Positions 25,523 to 35,161 are shown, counted from the stretch's first letter. The stretch is 64,000 nucleotides of DNA from Hahella sp. HNIBRBA332 (GCF_030719035.1 NZ_CP132203.1:6404501-6468500), one strand, 5' to 3'. The notes: generated by a model from the letters alone, not told the origin. Program-made: numbers and translations.

Positions 25523-26650
25523 ATGGATTTCGACAAGCTGTTAAAAATTATGGTGGAAAAGGGGGCTTCGGACCTCTTTATCACAGCTGGGGTGCCGCCC
25601 AGCATCAAAGTTCACGGCCGCATGGTGCCTATCACCAAGTCGCCGCTGTCCCCTGAACAGACACGGGAAACCGTGTTTTCCATAATGTCGGAAAAGCAGC
25701 GTGCGGATTTTGAAGTCGCGCATGAGTGCAACTTTGCAATCAGCGCCCGCGGCATTGGCCGTTTCCGGGTCAGCGCCTTTTATCAGCGCAACCTGTGCGG
25801 GATGGTGTTGCGTCGAATTGAGACCAACATTCCGAAACTGGACGACCTGCATCTGCCGGAGGTTATCAAGTCTCTGTCTATGACCAAGCGGGGCCTGATT
25901 ATCTTCGTCGGCGCCACCGGCACCGGTAAGTCCACGTCGTTGGCGGCGATGATCGGCCACCGGAATCGCAACAGCAAAGGCCACATCATTTCCATCGAGG
26001 ACCCTATCGAATATATCCATCAGCACCACGGCTGCATTATTACGCAGCGGGAAGTGGGACTGGATACGGAGTCGTTCGAAGTGGCTCTGAAGAACACGCT
26101 GCGGCAGGCTCCCGACGTTATCATGATCGGGGAGGTGCGCTCTGCCGATACCATGGAATATGCGGTGACCTTCGCGGAAACCGGTCATTTGTGTTTGGCG
26201 ACATTGCACGCCAACAACGCCAACCAGGCGCTGGACCGGATCATCAACTTCTTCCCGCCTGAGCAGCATAACCAGGTGTGGATGGACTTGTCCTTGAACT
26301 TGAAGGCCATCGTGGCGCAGCAATTGGTGCCGACTCCAGACGGTAAGGGGCGCCGGGCGATTGTTGAGATTCTCATCAACTCGCCGCTGGCCGCAGACTT
26401 GATTCGTAAAGGGGAAGTGCACAAGTTGAAAGAGCTGATGACCAAGTCGTCGGAACTGGGCATGCAGACTTTCGATCAGGCGCTATACCGCGCTTACGCT
26501 GCGGGAGAGATTACCTACGAAGACGCGTTGTCACACGCGGACTCCGCAAACGATCTGCGTCTGATGATCAAACTGGGCGCGGACAGCAATATTTCCAAGC
26601 TGCAAGGCGCCGCCAGCAGTCTGTCTTTGAGCGACGATCAGGATTATTAA
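25523..26650 (+). CDS. pilU: PilT-dependent retraction ATPase PilU
   Basis: A 375-residue PilT paralogue. Walker A is GATGTGKSTSL near residue 130, with EDPIEYIHQ and FAETGHLCLATLHANNAN following. The AIRNLIRE motif of PilT is absent and replaced by SPLAADLIRKGE. PilU boosts force generation by PilT rather than replacing it. The ATG at 25523 is preferred to the immediately preceding GTG. It is co-directional with pilT and ended by the strong hairpin at 26683. Confidence 0.95.
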   Translation: MDFDKLLKIMVEKGASDLFITAGVPPSIKVHGRMVPITKSPLSPEQTRETVFSIMSEKQRADFEVAHECNFAISARGIGRFRVSAFYQRNLCGMVLRRIETNIPKLDDLHLPEVIKSLSMTKRGLIIFVGATGTGKSTSLAAMIGHRNRNSKGHIISIEDPIEYIHQHHGCIITQREVGLDTESFEVALKNTLRQAPDVIMIGEVRSADTMEYAVTFAETGHLCLATLHANNANQALDRIINFFPPEQHNQVWMDLSLNLKAIVAQQLVPTPDGKGRRAIVEILINSPLAADLIRKGEVHKLKELMTKSSELGMQTFDQALYRAYAAGEITYEDALSHADSANDLRLMIKLGADSNISKLQGAASSLSLSDDQDY

Positions 26651-26682
26651 TCGCTGAAAAGCGCTTTCTTATAAGCGGATAT

Positions 26683-26718
26683 AAAAACGGCGGGATCCCA
26701 AGGGAGTCCCGCCGTTTT
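26683..26718. terminator. Bidirectional terminator between pilU and polA
   Basis: AAAACGGCGGGA and TCCCGCCGTTTT form a 12-base stem with A-runs and T-runs on both sides. It lies between two converging genes. Confidence 0.92.
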
Positions 26719-26733
26719 GCGTTTCAGGGAGCG

Positions 26734-29469
26734 CTAGTGCGCTTCATCCCAGTTATTGCCGGCGCCGGCTTCCACCAGCAGTGGTACATTCAAGTCGGCG
26801 GCGGAAGACATAATCTGTATCAGCTTCTCCTTAACTGCCTCGACGGCGCTTTCCTCTACTTCCAGGATCAATTCATCATGCACCTGCATGATCATCTTCG
26901 CCGGCGGCGCATCTTTACCTTCCAACCAGGCGTCCACCGCCAGCATGGCGCGTTTGATGATGTCAGCCGCCGTACCCTGCATAGGGGCGTTGATGGCGGT
27001 GCGCTCCGCCGCCTGTTGCAGATTGCGATTGCTGGAGCGAATGTCCGGTAAATACAGGCGGCGTCCGAACAGGGTCTCGACGTATCCCGTGTCCTGAGCT
27101 TCCGCGCGAATGCGGTTCATGTAGTTCAATACGCCGGGATAGCGCTCGAAGTATTTGTCGATATAGCTCTGCGCTTCACCGCGCTCAACGTGGATCTGAC
27201 GGGCCAGGCCGAAGGCGGACATGCCGTAGATCAGACCGAAGTTGATGGCTTTGGCTTTGCGGCGTTGTTCAGAGCTGACTTCGTCGAATGCGACGTTGAA
27301 GACTTCAGCAGCCGTCGCCTGATGTACGTCCAGGCCTTCGGAGAATGCTTTTAATAAGCCTTCGTCCCCAGACAGGTGAGCCATGATGCGCAGCTCGATC
27401 TGCGAGTAGTCGGCGGAGATCAGTTTGCAGCCCTTGGGAGCGATGAAGGCTTGCCGGATGCGACGGCCCTGCTCATTACGCACGGGGATGTTTTGCAGGT
27501 TCGGATCGCTTGACGACAAACGTCCAGTGGCGGCCACCGCCTGCTGGTAGGAGGTATGCACGCGACCGGTGCGTGGGTTAATCATCTCCGGCAGTTTGTC
27601 CGTGTAGGTCGACTTCAGCTTGGAAAGCCCACGGTACTCCAGAAGGACGCGAGGCAGTTCATACTTCTCCGCCAATTCCTGTAACACCGGCTCGGCGGTA
27701 GAGGGCTGCCCCTTCGGGGTTTTCTTGATAACGTCGAAGCCGAGCTTCTCGTAGAAAATCTCCTGCAACTGCTTGGGCGATCCGAGATTGAACTTCTGCC
27801 CGGCTTTTTCATAGGCTTCTTCTTCCAGCTCCAGCATGCGCTCAGCCAACTCCTGGCTGTGGGTGCGCAAACGCTGGCTGTCCACCAAAGCGCCGCGATG
27901 CTCCATTCGCATCAACACAGGGACCAGTGGTAGCTCGATATCGCGATATACCTGCTCCAAACGTCCCTCTTCTTTTAGTTTCGGATTCAGGGTGTGATGC
28001 AATTGTAGGGTGATATCCGCATCCTCGGCGGCGTAAGGGCCAGCTTGCTCAAGACTGATCTGGTTGAAGGTCAGCTGTTTCGCCCCTTTGCCTGCGATAT
28101 CTTCAAAGTGAATGGTTTCCCGCCCCAAGTGTTTGGAGGCCAGAGTATCCATATCATGGCGGTTAGCGGTGGAGTTCAGTACGTAGGACTCCAGCATGGT
28201 GTCTTCGGCGATACCGTTGAGCTGTACGCCATGATTGGCCAATACGTGGGCGTCGTATTTCAGGTTCTGGCCGATCTTGCGATATGCAGGGTCCTCCAGC
28301 AGAGGCTTGAGTGCCGCCAGAACTTTATCACGCTCCAGCTGCTCCGGCGCTCCCATGTAGTCATGGGCTACGGGCACGTAAGCCGCTTTGCCGGGCTCGA
28401 CCGCGAAGGACACGCCGACGATTTCCGCTTCCATATAATTGAGGCTGGTGGTCTCAGTGTCGAAGCTGAATGTTTTCGCGTCCGTCAGTGTTTTGATCCA
28501 TTGATCAAACTGATCCTGCTCCGTAACGACTTGGTAATCCCGCACCTCGCTTTGCGCGGGGGAGGCGCTGGCTTCGGGGGTGGCCGCCTTTGCAGAGGGT
28601 GAGGCGTCCAGATCTTTTATCCAGGTTCTGAATTCCAGCTCTGTAAACCAGGTGCGCAGCGCTTCAGTATCGACGGGATTGGGGCAAACCTCTTCCAGGG
28701 TGAAAGGCAGTTCGACATCGGTCTTGATGGTGGCCAGCTCTTTTGACAGCGGCAACTGCTCCAGGCTGCTGCGCAGACTTTCGCCGATTTTGCCTTTGAC
28801 CTCATCCGCCCGTTCCATCACCTGTGTCAGGGAGCCAAACTCGCCGAGCCATTTGACGGCCGTTTTGGGGCCGCATTTGTTCACCCCGGGGATGTTGTCC
28901 ACGGTATCGCCGATGAGCGCCAGGTAATCCACGATCAGCTCCGGCGGCACGCCAAACTTCTCGACGACCCCTTCTCTGTCCATAGTGGTCTCTGTCATGG
29001 TGTTGACGAGAGTGACGTGAGGGCTCACCAGCTGGGCCATGTCTTTATCGCCAGTGGAAATTACTGCATCCAGCCCTTTTGTAGTTGCTTCATGGGCCAG
29101 CGTGCCTATAACATCGTCGGCCTCTACGCCTTCTATGATCAGTAAAGGCAGCCCCATCGCGCGGACAATGTCGTACAACGGCTCGATCTGGCAGGCGAGA
29201 TCCTCCGGCATGGGAGGCCGGTTGGCCTTGTAATCGGGGTACATCTCGTGGCGAAAGTTCTTGCCCTTGGCGTCGAAAACGGCGACCACTTGGCTCTCCG
29301 GATAATCTTTTTGCAACTTCCGAAGCATGGAAACGACGCCTCTGATGGCGCCGGTAGGCTGTCCTTTAGAGTTCCTGAGCTCTTTCAGATTGGGAACGTG
29401 GTAGGCGCGAAACAGATACGAGGAGCCGTCTACCAGGACGACAGGCGCTGAACGGTTTTCTTTACTCAT
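26734..29469 (-). CDS. polA: DNA polymerase I
   Basis: A 911-residue repair and Okazaki-fragment polymerase. The N-terminal 5'-3' exonuclease (FEN) domain runs to about residue 290 (VLVDGSSYLFRAYH; STGDKDMAQLV). The 3'-5' proofreading domain is at about 310-510, with its metal motif SFDTETTSL intact. The polymerase domain has motif A DYSQIELRIMAHLS near 690, the O-helix RRKAKAINFGLIYG near 738 and motif C MQVHDELILEV near 865. All three activities should be present. It is single and convergent with pilU, and divergent from the DUF2782-thrB pair. Confidence 0.97.
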   Translation of the reverse strand: MSKENRSAPVVLVDGSSYLFRAYHVPNLKELRNSKGQPTGAIRGVVSMLRKLQKDYPESQVVAVFDAKGKNFRHEMYPDYKANRPPMPEDLACQIEPLYDIVRAMGLPLLIIEGVEADDVIGTLAHEATTKGLDAVISTGDKDMAQLVSPHVTLVNTMTETTMDREGVVEKFGVPPELIVDYLALIGDTVDNIPGVNKCGPKTAVKWLGEFGSLTQVMERADEVKGKIGESLRSSLEQLPLSKELATIKTDVELPFTLEEVCPNPVDTEALRTWFTELEFRTWIKDLDASPSAKAATPEASASPAQSEVRDYQVVTEQDQFDQWIKTLTDAKTFSFDTETTSLNYMEAEIVGVSFAVEPGKAAYVPVAHDYMGAPEQLERDKVLAALKPLLEDPAYRKIGQNLKYDAHVLANHGVQLNGIAEDTMLESYVLNSTANRHDMDTLASKHLGRETIHFEDIAGKGAKQLTFNQISLEQAGPYAAEDADITLQLHHTLNPKLKEEGRLEQVYRDIELPLVPVLMRMEHRGALVDSQRLRTHSQELAERMLELEEEAYEKAGQKFNLGSPKQLQEIFYEKLGFDVIKKTPKGQPSTAEPVLQELAEKYELPRVLLEYRGLSKLKSTYTDKLPEMINPRTGRVHTSYQQAVAATGRLSSSDPNLQNIPVRNEQGRRIRQAFIAPKGCKLISADYSQIELRIMAHLSGDEGLLKAFSEGLDVHQATAAEVFNVAFDEVSSEQRRKAKAINFGLIYGMSAFGLARQIHVERGEAQSYIDKYFERYPGVLNYMNRIRAEAQDTGYVETLFGRRLYLPDIRSSNRNLQQAAERTAINAPMQGTAADIIKRAMLAVDAWLEGKDAPPAKMIMQVHDELILEVEESAVEAVKEKLIQIMSSAADLNVPLLVEAGAGNNWDEAH

Positions 29470-29620
29470 AGATGGTACTGGTTTTAAATGGTTGTATGGG
29501 CTCGGAATAAGCGTATCCCGCAGGATCGGCTAATCCCCGAAAATGGGCCCGGAAGAGGGCTGACGGAGCTGCCGGGACTACCCGGCGAATTAGCCCCAGG
29601 CGCTGCCTGATTAAACAAAT

Positions 29621-29656
29621 GTGTAGGTTACCAAAAAACAGCGTGTAGGTTACCAA
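29621..29656 (+). repeat. Two 14-bp direct repeats at the DUF2782 start
   Basis: GTGTAGGTTACCAA occurs at 29621-29634 and again at 29643-29656. The copies are spaced 22 bases apart, about two helical turns, and the second copy runs into the ATG. It may be an operator or a local duplication that also repeats the weak AGG ribosome site. Confidence 0.55.
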
Positions 29657-29934
29657 TGAGTTTTTGGATACGTAAAGCTTTGCTCGCGTTAATTATTCTT
29701 CCTTTGGCGGCGCCAACGCTGGCGGAAGACTCGGCGGCGGAGCCGGAAGTGCAGATTCGTTATGGCGAAAAGGAAACCCATTACGAGTATCGGGTTAACG
29801 GCGAGCTGGTGCAGATTAAAGTCGTGCCCAAAGTTGGCCCGGAATATTATCTGGTGCCTTCCGATACGGGTGAATGGGTGCAATCGGAAAAGCCGCGGAT
29901 ACTGGTTCCGAGCTGGAAGCTCCTGGAATGGTAA
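29656..29934 (+). CDS. DUF2782 exported protein
   Basis: A 92-residue protein with a signal peptide (cleavage near APTLAEDS) and a small beta domain. YRVNGELVQIKVVPKVGPEYYLV is the typical DUF2782 core, described here by its position around residues 48-70. The function is unknown. In Pseudomonas it likewise lies between polA and thrB. It is 84 bases from thrB and could share its transcript. The ribosome site is weak (AGG 6 bases before the ATG), inside the duplicated segment. Confidence 0.82.
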   Translation: MSFWIRKALLALIILPLAAPTLAEDSAAEPEVQIRYGEKETHYEYRVNGELVQIKVVPKVGPEYYLVPSDTGEWVQSEKPRILVPSWKLLEW

Positions 29935-30018
29935 GTTTTCGATAGGCGATAACTTTGGCGATTCAGACGCAGGATGCGTGCGAAATTAAGTTTTAGAAGT
30001 AGTGAATAAGGCGGGTTA

Positions 30019-30984
30019 ATGGCGGTTTTTACAAGAGTGTCTCCAGAGCAATTGCAGACGTTGCTGGAATCTTATTTCGATGCGCCTGAAGTGACTGAAT
30101 TTCAAGGCATTGCGGCGGGGATAGAAAACACCAATTACTTTGTCAGCGTAAAAAGCGGCGGAGAAGAAACGCGCTGGGTGCTGACAATATTTGAAATGGT
30201 GACCGCCGAAGAACTTCCTGTATTTATTGATCTGATGCAGGGGCTGGCGCAACAGGGCTTTCCTGCGCCGGCGCCGCATCCCATGCTGGATGGTTCGTCT
30301 TTGGCTTATATAGAAGGCAAGCCGTGCGTACTGGTGCCCAGAATTGCCGGCGGCCATCTAGATACACCCACCCTCGAACAGTGCGCCATCGCCGGCGATT
30401 TGCTTGGCGCTATGCACTTGGCGTCCCAGTCCGCACCCGGTCGTCGTGAAGTGGTGCGTACAGTAGCGTGGATGCAATCTCATCGGGACGACTTGGCTCC
30501 TCACATCAAGCAGGATGAACTGGCGTTGTTGAACGCTGAAATTGAACATTTTCATCATCAGACGAATATTTGGGCGCAGTGTCCAAACGGCTGGATTCAT
30601 GGCGACTTGTTTGTCGACAACGTCATGTTCGATGGCGACAAGGTGAGCGGCGTTATTGATTTTTACCATGCTTGCCACGACTGTTGGTTGTTCGATCTCG
30701 CCGTCGCCTGTAACGATTGGTGCTGCGATGCAACGGGGCATTACGATCAGGACAAATTACGCGCCTTTGTGGAAGCCTACGACAAGAGGCGCCCCCTGAC
30801 TGACCTTGAGAAGAGCCAATGGAGCGATGCGTTGCGGCTCGGCGCGCTGCGATTCTGGATTTCCCGCCTGATAAGCCAATATGGCAAAGGCTATCAGCAT
30901 GAGGCTGAAAGAGGGAATACGCTGAAAAATCCAGATGAAATGAAGGCTAAATTACTTTCCGCGCATAAAATAGCCGCCCTGTAG
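30019..30984 (+). CDS. thrB: Homoserine kinase, choline-kinase-like (ThrB type II)
   Basis: Phosphorylates homoserine toward threonine. The 321-residue protein has the aminoglycoside/choline kinase fold, not the GHMP kinase fold of E. coli ThrB. The Brenner motif is IHGDLFVDNVMF near residue 193, and the metal motif is GVIDFYHACHD near 211. The N-terminal GIAAGIENTNYFV is typical of the family. ThrC and the aspartate-pathway genes are not in the window. A hairpin overlaps the stop codon. Confidence 0.92.
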   Translation: MAVFTRVSPEQLQTLLESYFDAPEVTEFQGIAAGIENTNYFVSVKSGGEETRWVLTIFEMVTAEELPVFIDLMQGLAQQGFPAPAPHPMLDGSSLAYIEGKPCVLVPRIAGGHLDTPTLEQCAIAGDLLGAMHLASQSAPGRREVVRTVAWMQSHRDDLAPHIKQDELALLNAEIEHFHHQTNIWAQCPNGWIHGDLFVDNVMFDGDKVSGVIDFYHACHDCWLFDLAVACNDWCCDATGHYDQDKLRAFVEAYDKRRPLTDLEKSQWSDALRLGALRFWISRLISQYGKGYQHEAERGNTLKNPDEMKAKLLSAHKIAAL

Positions 30985-30992
30985 GCGGCTAT
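30966..30992 (-). terminator. Terminator for the lipoprotein gene, overlapping the thrB stop
   Basis: ATAGCCGCC (30970-30978) is the inverse complement of GGCGGCTAT (30984-30992). On the minus strand the stem is followed by TTTATG. It ends transcription from 31512 and lies over the end of thrB. Confidence 0.7.
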
Positions 30993-31026
30993 CGAAACTC
31001 CTGGCGCTGCTGGGAGTGAGGAAAAG

Positions 31027-31512
31027 CTATCCGTTATTCAGAGTAGCGGTGACCTCCTGAGAGTAGTCGCTCGCCACGCCATCATAATCAATCACTCTTA
31101 CCTTAAAGCCATATTTGCCCGAAGTGAATCCCGATAGACTCAATGTGGTGACGCCAACGTCATCTATCATTACGCGTCCATCTTTGTCTTCGGATAGATT
31201 GCGATAGGCCACTTCGTATGCGGCAATTTCGCTAAGAGCGAGTGAGGAGCCGTCTTCACGGGTCCAGGGCGTGTTCCAGGAAAGGGTCTTGGGCGTAATA
31301 GGCTCTTGCACTCCCGCGCTGGGGTTGGAAGACGATGAGCCGTCGCCCTCTGTAGCGTCTCCACTATGTGCGGCGCTTTTGGGGGAATCTCCGCTGATCG
31401 AGTCGGACAGGTTGCAACCGGAGCCCGTCGCAACAACGGTTCCCAAAAACAAAAATGCAATTAGCTTCCGGGCGCGAAACAAGGCTTCGCTACCAAGCAA
31501 TTCTATCTTCAT
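31027..31512 (-). CDS. Lipoprotein with a fibronectin-III-like domain, unknown function
   Basis: A 161-residue protein. The N-terminus has a hydrophobic signal with a lipobox-like TGSGC near residue 33; a Ser/Gly/Asp-rich linker follows to about residue 75. The C-terminal 85 residues look like one Fn3-type beta sandwich (SLSWN-like TLSWNTPWTREDGSSLA, then YEVAYRNL and YGFKVRVIDYDGVASDYS). Such modules bind carbohydrate or protein at the cell surface. The start is uncertain because the positively charged part of the signal is long. It is monocistronic. Confidence 0.65.
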   Translation of the reverse strand: MKIELLGSEALFRARKLIAFLFLGTVVATGSGCNLSDSISGDSPKSAAHSGDATEGDGSSSSNPSAGVQEPITPKTLSWNTPWTREDGSSLALSEIAAYEVAYRNLSEDKDGRVMIDDVGVTTLSLSGFTSGKYGFKVRVIDYDGVASDYSQEVTATLNNG

Positions 31513-31743
31513 GGCGATTTTAAGAAGTCTTTCGGATAAACGGCTTAATTATTGTCAAAACATCTGACTTTCTAGTTTTTAGAAAGGAACTGATTGCTCA
31601 GTAAAGTCGACATTCGGACGCGACGCTATCTTTTTATGATCAATTCGTGACTAACTACCCACAAAAATATAATTCGACTTGGTTTTGATAGCCATACTTC
31701 CATGTGGCTAGGCTTAAAGGTCTATCACGTTAAAGGTGAGCGG

Positions 31744-33084
31744 CTAGAGGTTTCGCATTAGTAAGCTGAAGTCCAGACGACTCGGTGCGTTTTCCGGTAA
31801 CGCGAGACGAATGCGATGTCCGGAGCCGGGGGCGACGTCAATATTTTGTCCGTTTTTATTCTCCATTTTTTTGACAACAAAGTTCATATTTCCACTTGTT
31901 GTCATAATTTCGACGGAGTCTCCAATAGAAATTTTATTTTTTACGTCAATCAAGGCTAGGCCATTCTCAGGAGAGTATTCCAATACTTCGCCGACGAATT
32001 GTTGTTTGCCGGACAGCGATGTGCCATTTGCGTAATTCTGATACTCGTCATGCACGTGGCGTCGGTAAAAGCCTTCGGTATAGCCCCGATGTGCAAGCTT
32101 CTCCAGATCGTCCATCAGGGACATGTTAAACGGCGCGCCAGCGACGGCGTCATCGATGGCCTGACGGTACGCCTGCGTAGTCCTGGCGACGTAGTAATGA
32201 GATTTGGTTCGTCCCTCGATTTTTAAAGAATGCACGCCGATGCGACACAATCGCTCCACATGTTGCACGGCGCGAAGGTCTTTGGAGTTCATAATGTAAG
32301 TGCCATGTTCGTCTTCAAAGGCGGGCATAAGTTGATCGGGCCGACCGTCTTCCTGCAGCAGAAACATTTCTGAGGTAACTCCGCCATCGCCTAATGTCGA
32401 ACTGCCAGACTGAGTTTGCGTTGGCTCCCAGGTCTGCGCTGTAATATTGCCAGCGTCATCTTGTACTGCTGGAATGGCGTTGTATTTCCAGCGGCAGGCA
32501 TTTGTACAAGTACCTTGATTAGGGTCGCGTTTATTGATGTAGCCGGACAATAGGCAGCGCCCAGAGTAGGCGATGCATAGCGCGCCATGTACGAAGACTT
32601 CCAGCTCCATCTGCGGCGACTTTTCCTTGATCTCCGCGATTTCCTCCAAAGACAACTCCCGTGACAGTATTACCCGCTCCAGTCCTTGTCGGCGCCAGAA
32701 CTCAACAGCAGCGTAGTTGACGGCGTTCGCCTGCACGGAGAGATGAACCGGCATGTCTGGCCATTTGTCGCGAACCATCATAATTAATCCTGGATCGGAC
32801 ATGATCAGTGCGTCTGGTCGCATCTCAACGACAGGAGCCATGTCGTCCAGAAAGGTTTTCACTTTGCTGTTGTGGGGGGCGATGTTGGCGGCGACATAAA
32901 ACTTCTTGTCTTGCGAGCGCGCTGTCTGGATTCCTTCCGCTAGCGTGGCGAGATTAAAGTCATTTTCCCGCACTCTCAGGCTATAGCGAGGCTGACCGGC
33001 ATAAACCGCATCGGCGCCGTAGGCGAATGCAAAGTGCATGTGTTTGAGTGAGCCGGCTGGCGCCAGGAGTTCAGGTTTGTTCAT
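31744..33084 (-). CDS. trhP: tRNA uridine-5-hydroxylation protein (U32 family)
   Basis: A 446-residue peptidase-U32 family protein close to E. coli YegQ/TrhP, which takes part in prephenate-dependent 5-hydroxylation of U34 in tRNA. The U32 signature is at about residues 163-190 (EVFVHGALCIAYSGRC). Further conserved cysteines (GTCTNACRW) probably bind an iron-sulfur cluster, and a C-terminal beta-barrel domain is present. The family name reflects an old protease assignment, not shown for this branch. It lies 31 bases downstream of the DUF4010 gene on the same strand. Confidence 0.88.
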   Translation of the reverse strand: MNKPELLAPAGSLKHMHFAFAYGADAVYAGQPRYSLRVRENDFNLATLAEGIQTARSQDKKFYVAANIAPHNSKVKTFLDDMAPVVEMRPDALIMSDPGLIMMVRDKWPDMPVHLSVQANAVNYAAVEFWRRQGLERVILSRELSLEEIAEIKEKSPQMELEVFVHGALCIAYSGRCLLSGYINKRDPNQGTCTNACRWKYNAIPAVQDDAGNITAQTWEPTQTQSGSSTLGDGGVTSEMFLLQEDGRPDQLMPAFEDEHGTYIMNSKDLRAVQHVERLCRIGVHSLKIEGRTKSHYYVARTTQAYRQAIDDAVAGAPFNMSLMDDLEKLAHRGYTEGFYRRHVHDEYQNYANGTSLSGKQQFVGEVLEYSPENGLALIDVKNKISIGDSVEIMTTSGNMNFVVKKMENKNGQNIDVAPGSGHRIRLALPENAPSRLDFSLLMRNL

Positions 33085-33115
33085 AGCGTTTACTTCGTTG
33101 TCGATTGATCTGTGA

Positions 33116-34402
33116 TTAATAGATTTGTATAGGGTTCAGGAGCAAAATCGCCAGCCCCGCAATGCCAGAAGCAGCGAGGGCGGCCGCGACTTTAATTCCC
33201 AATGGACGATTACCGATGGTCCATGCAAGACCTGCCTTGACCAGGTTATTGCTGCAAACGGCGATAAAAATGCCCCAGGCGGCTACCAGTAACGCCACTT
33301 TCTCTGGCTCTTTGGCGAGACGGGCCAGAGATAGACTGATCGCGTCCACATCGCTAAGCCCGGATATGGCGCTGAGGGCATAGACGCCGCTGGCGCCCAG
33401 CCATTCGTGAAGAGCATTGGAGAGCAGCATGATGAAAAGCAGCAGGAAGCCAAAGAACAGAGCGGAGGATATTTCCAGCGGATTCTGTTTGAGATTAGGT
33501 TGTTCAATTTTTATTCCTGAGTGGCTGCGCCAGAAATAAAACGCCGCGGCATATACACAAAGGGCCATGAGGGCGAAGGGAGGAGCAAGTACGTAAGCCA
33601 GTGGAGGGTGGACGATATAGATAACCAGCAATAGCCTCGGGAACATGGTGCCGCAGGCGATCAACACGCCTGAAGCCAAAAGCGGCGCGTGTTCCTGATT
33701 ATCTTTGGCGACCCGGGACAAATGCAGTGTGAGCGCGGTAGATGAACTTAAGCCTGCGAATAGGCTGGTAATCAATATCCCCTTGGATGGGCCGCCTATC
33801 TTGACTGCGAAATAACCAACAAAGGAAATGGCGCTGATTAAGACGATCATCCACCAAACTTCATACGGGTTGATAGCGTTCCAAGGACCGAACCCTTCGT
33901 TGGGTAAAACTGGCAGCATGACAACAGTCATCACCAATAACTTGAGTCCGGCGTCCAGCTCTTCATCTCGTATCTTTTTTAGAAAACCATGCAACTCTGG
34001 CTTGAGGTCGAGCATTATGGCGGTCACTACCGTCATAGTGGCCGCGACGGAGAATTCTCCCATGACGCACAAAGCGCCATAGAAAAAAGTCAGCATTGAG
34101 GCAATCAGGCTGGTGATGCTCATGTCCAGTCGTTGTTTCTGGCTGGTGACATAAGCGGCGATAAGAATCAGCGCCAGGGCGATGATGCCCGCCGCCAGCA
34201 CCCACTCTCCCATTTGTTCGCCCAACCAGGTTGCCAGACCGCCCAGCAGCGCAATCAAAGCGAATGTTCTTACCCCCGCAACTCGATGTCCGGCTTCTTC
34301 GTTGCGGTTGACCCAGCCGCGCTGAATGCCGATGGTCAGCCCAAGCAGCAGCGCTACGGCTAGATGTGGGAGCGGATATTGCGCGTCAATCAAATTGTTC
34401 AT
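33116..34402 (-). CDS. MgtC/SapB-DUF4010 family membrane protein
   Basis: A 428-residue integral membrane protein with roughly 12 hydrophobic helices. The N-terminal third has an MgtC-like segment (AVALLLGLTIGIQRGW, then AGVRTFALIALLGGLATWL), and the rest matches the DUF4010 layout with a broad hydrophilic loop near residue 295-310. Members are undefined transporters or membrane sensors; metal homeostasis is sometimes suggested for MgtC relatives but not shown here. It precedes trhP on the minus strand. Confidence 0.82.
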   Translation of the reverse strand: MNNLIDAQYPLPHLAVALLLGLTIGIQRGWVNRNEEAGHRVAGVRTFALIALLGGLATWLGEQMGEWVLAAGIIALALILIAAYVTSQKQRLDMSITSLIASMLTFFYGALCVMGEFSVAATMTVVTAIMLDLKPELHGFLKKIRDEELDAGLKLLVMTVVMLPVLPNEGFGPWNAINPYEVWWMIVLISAISFVGYFAVKIGGPSKGILITSLFAGLSSSTALTLHLSRVAKDNQEHAPLLASGVLIACGTMFPRLLLVIYIVHPPLAYVLAPPFALMALCVYAAAFYFWRSHSGIKIEQPNLKQNPLEISSALFFGFLLLFIMLLSNALHEWLGASGVYALSAISGLSDVDAISLSLARLAKEPEKVALLVAAWGIFIAVCSNNLVKAGLAWTIGNRPLGIKVAAALAASGIAGLAILLLNPIQIY

Positions 34403-34769
34403 GCTGGCGGAAGAATGGAGAAAAGCGGTTCAACGCCGCTTCAAAAAGGCGTGAAACAGGTTGGGATTGTCGCCCTTAGGTCGGCGGTATAGAGCTGTCA
34501 TATTCATCAAGGGCGGGCTCTGTTTTCGATAAACGGCGAATGTCTTAAAAGTATAGCTAACGGGACCGCGTCCGTGCTGAAACGGCGACAAACCCTAGTG
34601 TAAATGGATTTTTTCCAAGTTTTTCTGAGGTAGATCAAATTGCCCTTCAGCCCCTGTGTCAGGGGCCTGGATTAGTATGATTATTCTAATTTTTGCACGT
34701 ATCTTGAGGGCGCAATCAAGGCAAGGAACTGGGTTCCTTATCTCAAAGTAAACCGGTAGGAGACCAAAG
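34403..34769. promoter_or_regulatory. Intergenic region with two perfect hairpins before the phasin-like gene
   Basis: GCCCCTG (34650-34656) pairs with CAGGGGC (34660-34666), and AAGGAAC (34723-34729) pairs with GTTCCTT (34733-34739). The second lies in the likely leader, 31 bases before the ATG at 34770. Neither has a T-run on the plus strand. The region also holds the promoter of the divergent DUF4010 gene. No clear -35/-10 pair was chosen. Confidence 0.45.
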
Positions 34770-35144
34770 ATGGGCAAGCTCAAGTCATATCAGGAGCAAA
34801 TTCAGGACGCTGTAGAAAAAGGAATCAAAACAGTAGAAGAGCAGCATCGCACTCTTGCTGCGAAACCTTTCGAATACGCGGAGAAAATAGAGCAGGAAGC
34901 TAAGAATTTGTCCGTTAAGTCTGTGCGTGAAATGCATGATCAATTGCTGGATAACGTTTACTCTTCGTTCCGCGCCTGGAATAAGCGTGTAAACGACTTC
35001 GCTGCGGACATGGTGGCCAAGATCGAAGGCGCAGAAAAAGACAGCGACGACGAGGCCAATAAATCCAAAGCCACGGCTAAGAAAACGACAAAAACTGCAG
35101 AAAAGCCGGCCTCTAAGACCACTGAGGAAGAAGCTGCAGCCTAA
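34770..35144 (+). CDS. Small phasin-like helical protein
   Basis: A 124-residue protein, helical over residues 1-85, with amphipathic heptads and three aromatic anchor positions (FEYAEK, VYSSFRAW, VNDFAADM). Then comes a low-complexity Lys/Thr/Ala/Glu tail (KSKATAKKTTKTAEK). The layout matches phasins that coat polyhydroxyalkanoate granules, and the KTA-rich tail resembles PhaF/PhaI-type DNA-binding tails in miniature. The similarity is structural and by eye. No pha synthase genes are nearby. It has a good AGGAG ribosome site, its own leader and terminator, and looks well expressed. Confidence 0.55.
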   Translation: MGKLKSYQEQIQDAVEKGIKTVEEQHRTLAAKPFEYAEKIEQEAKNLSVKSVREMHDQLLDNVYSSFRAWNKRVNDFAADMVAKIEGAEKDSDDEANKSKATAKKTTKTAEKPASKTTEEEAAA

Positions 35145-35161
35145 GAGAACGCACTCTTGGC

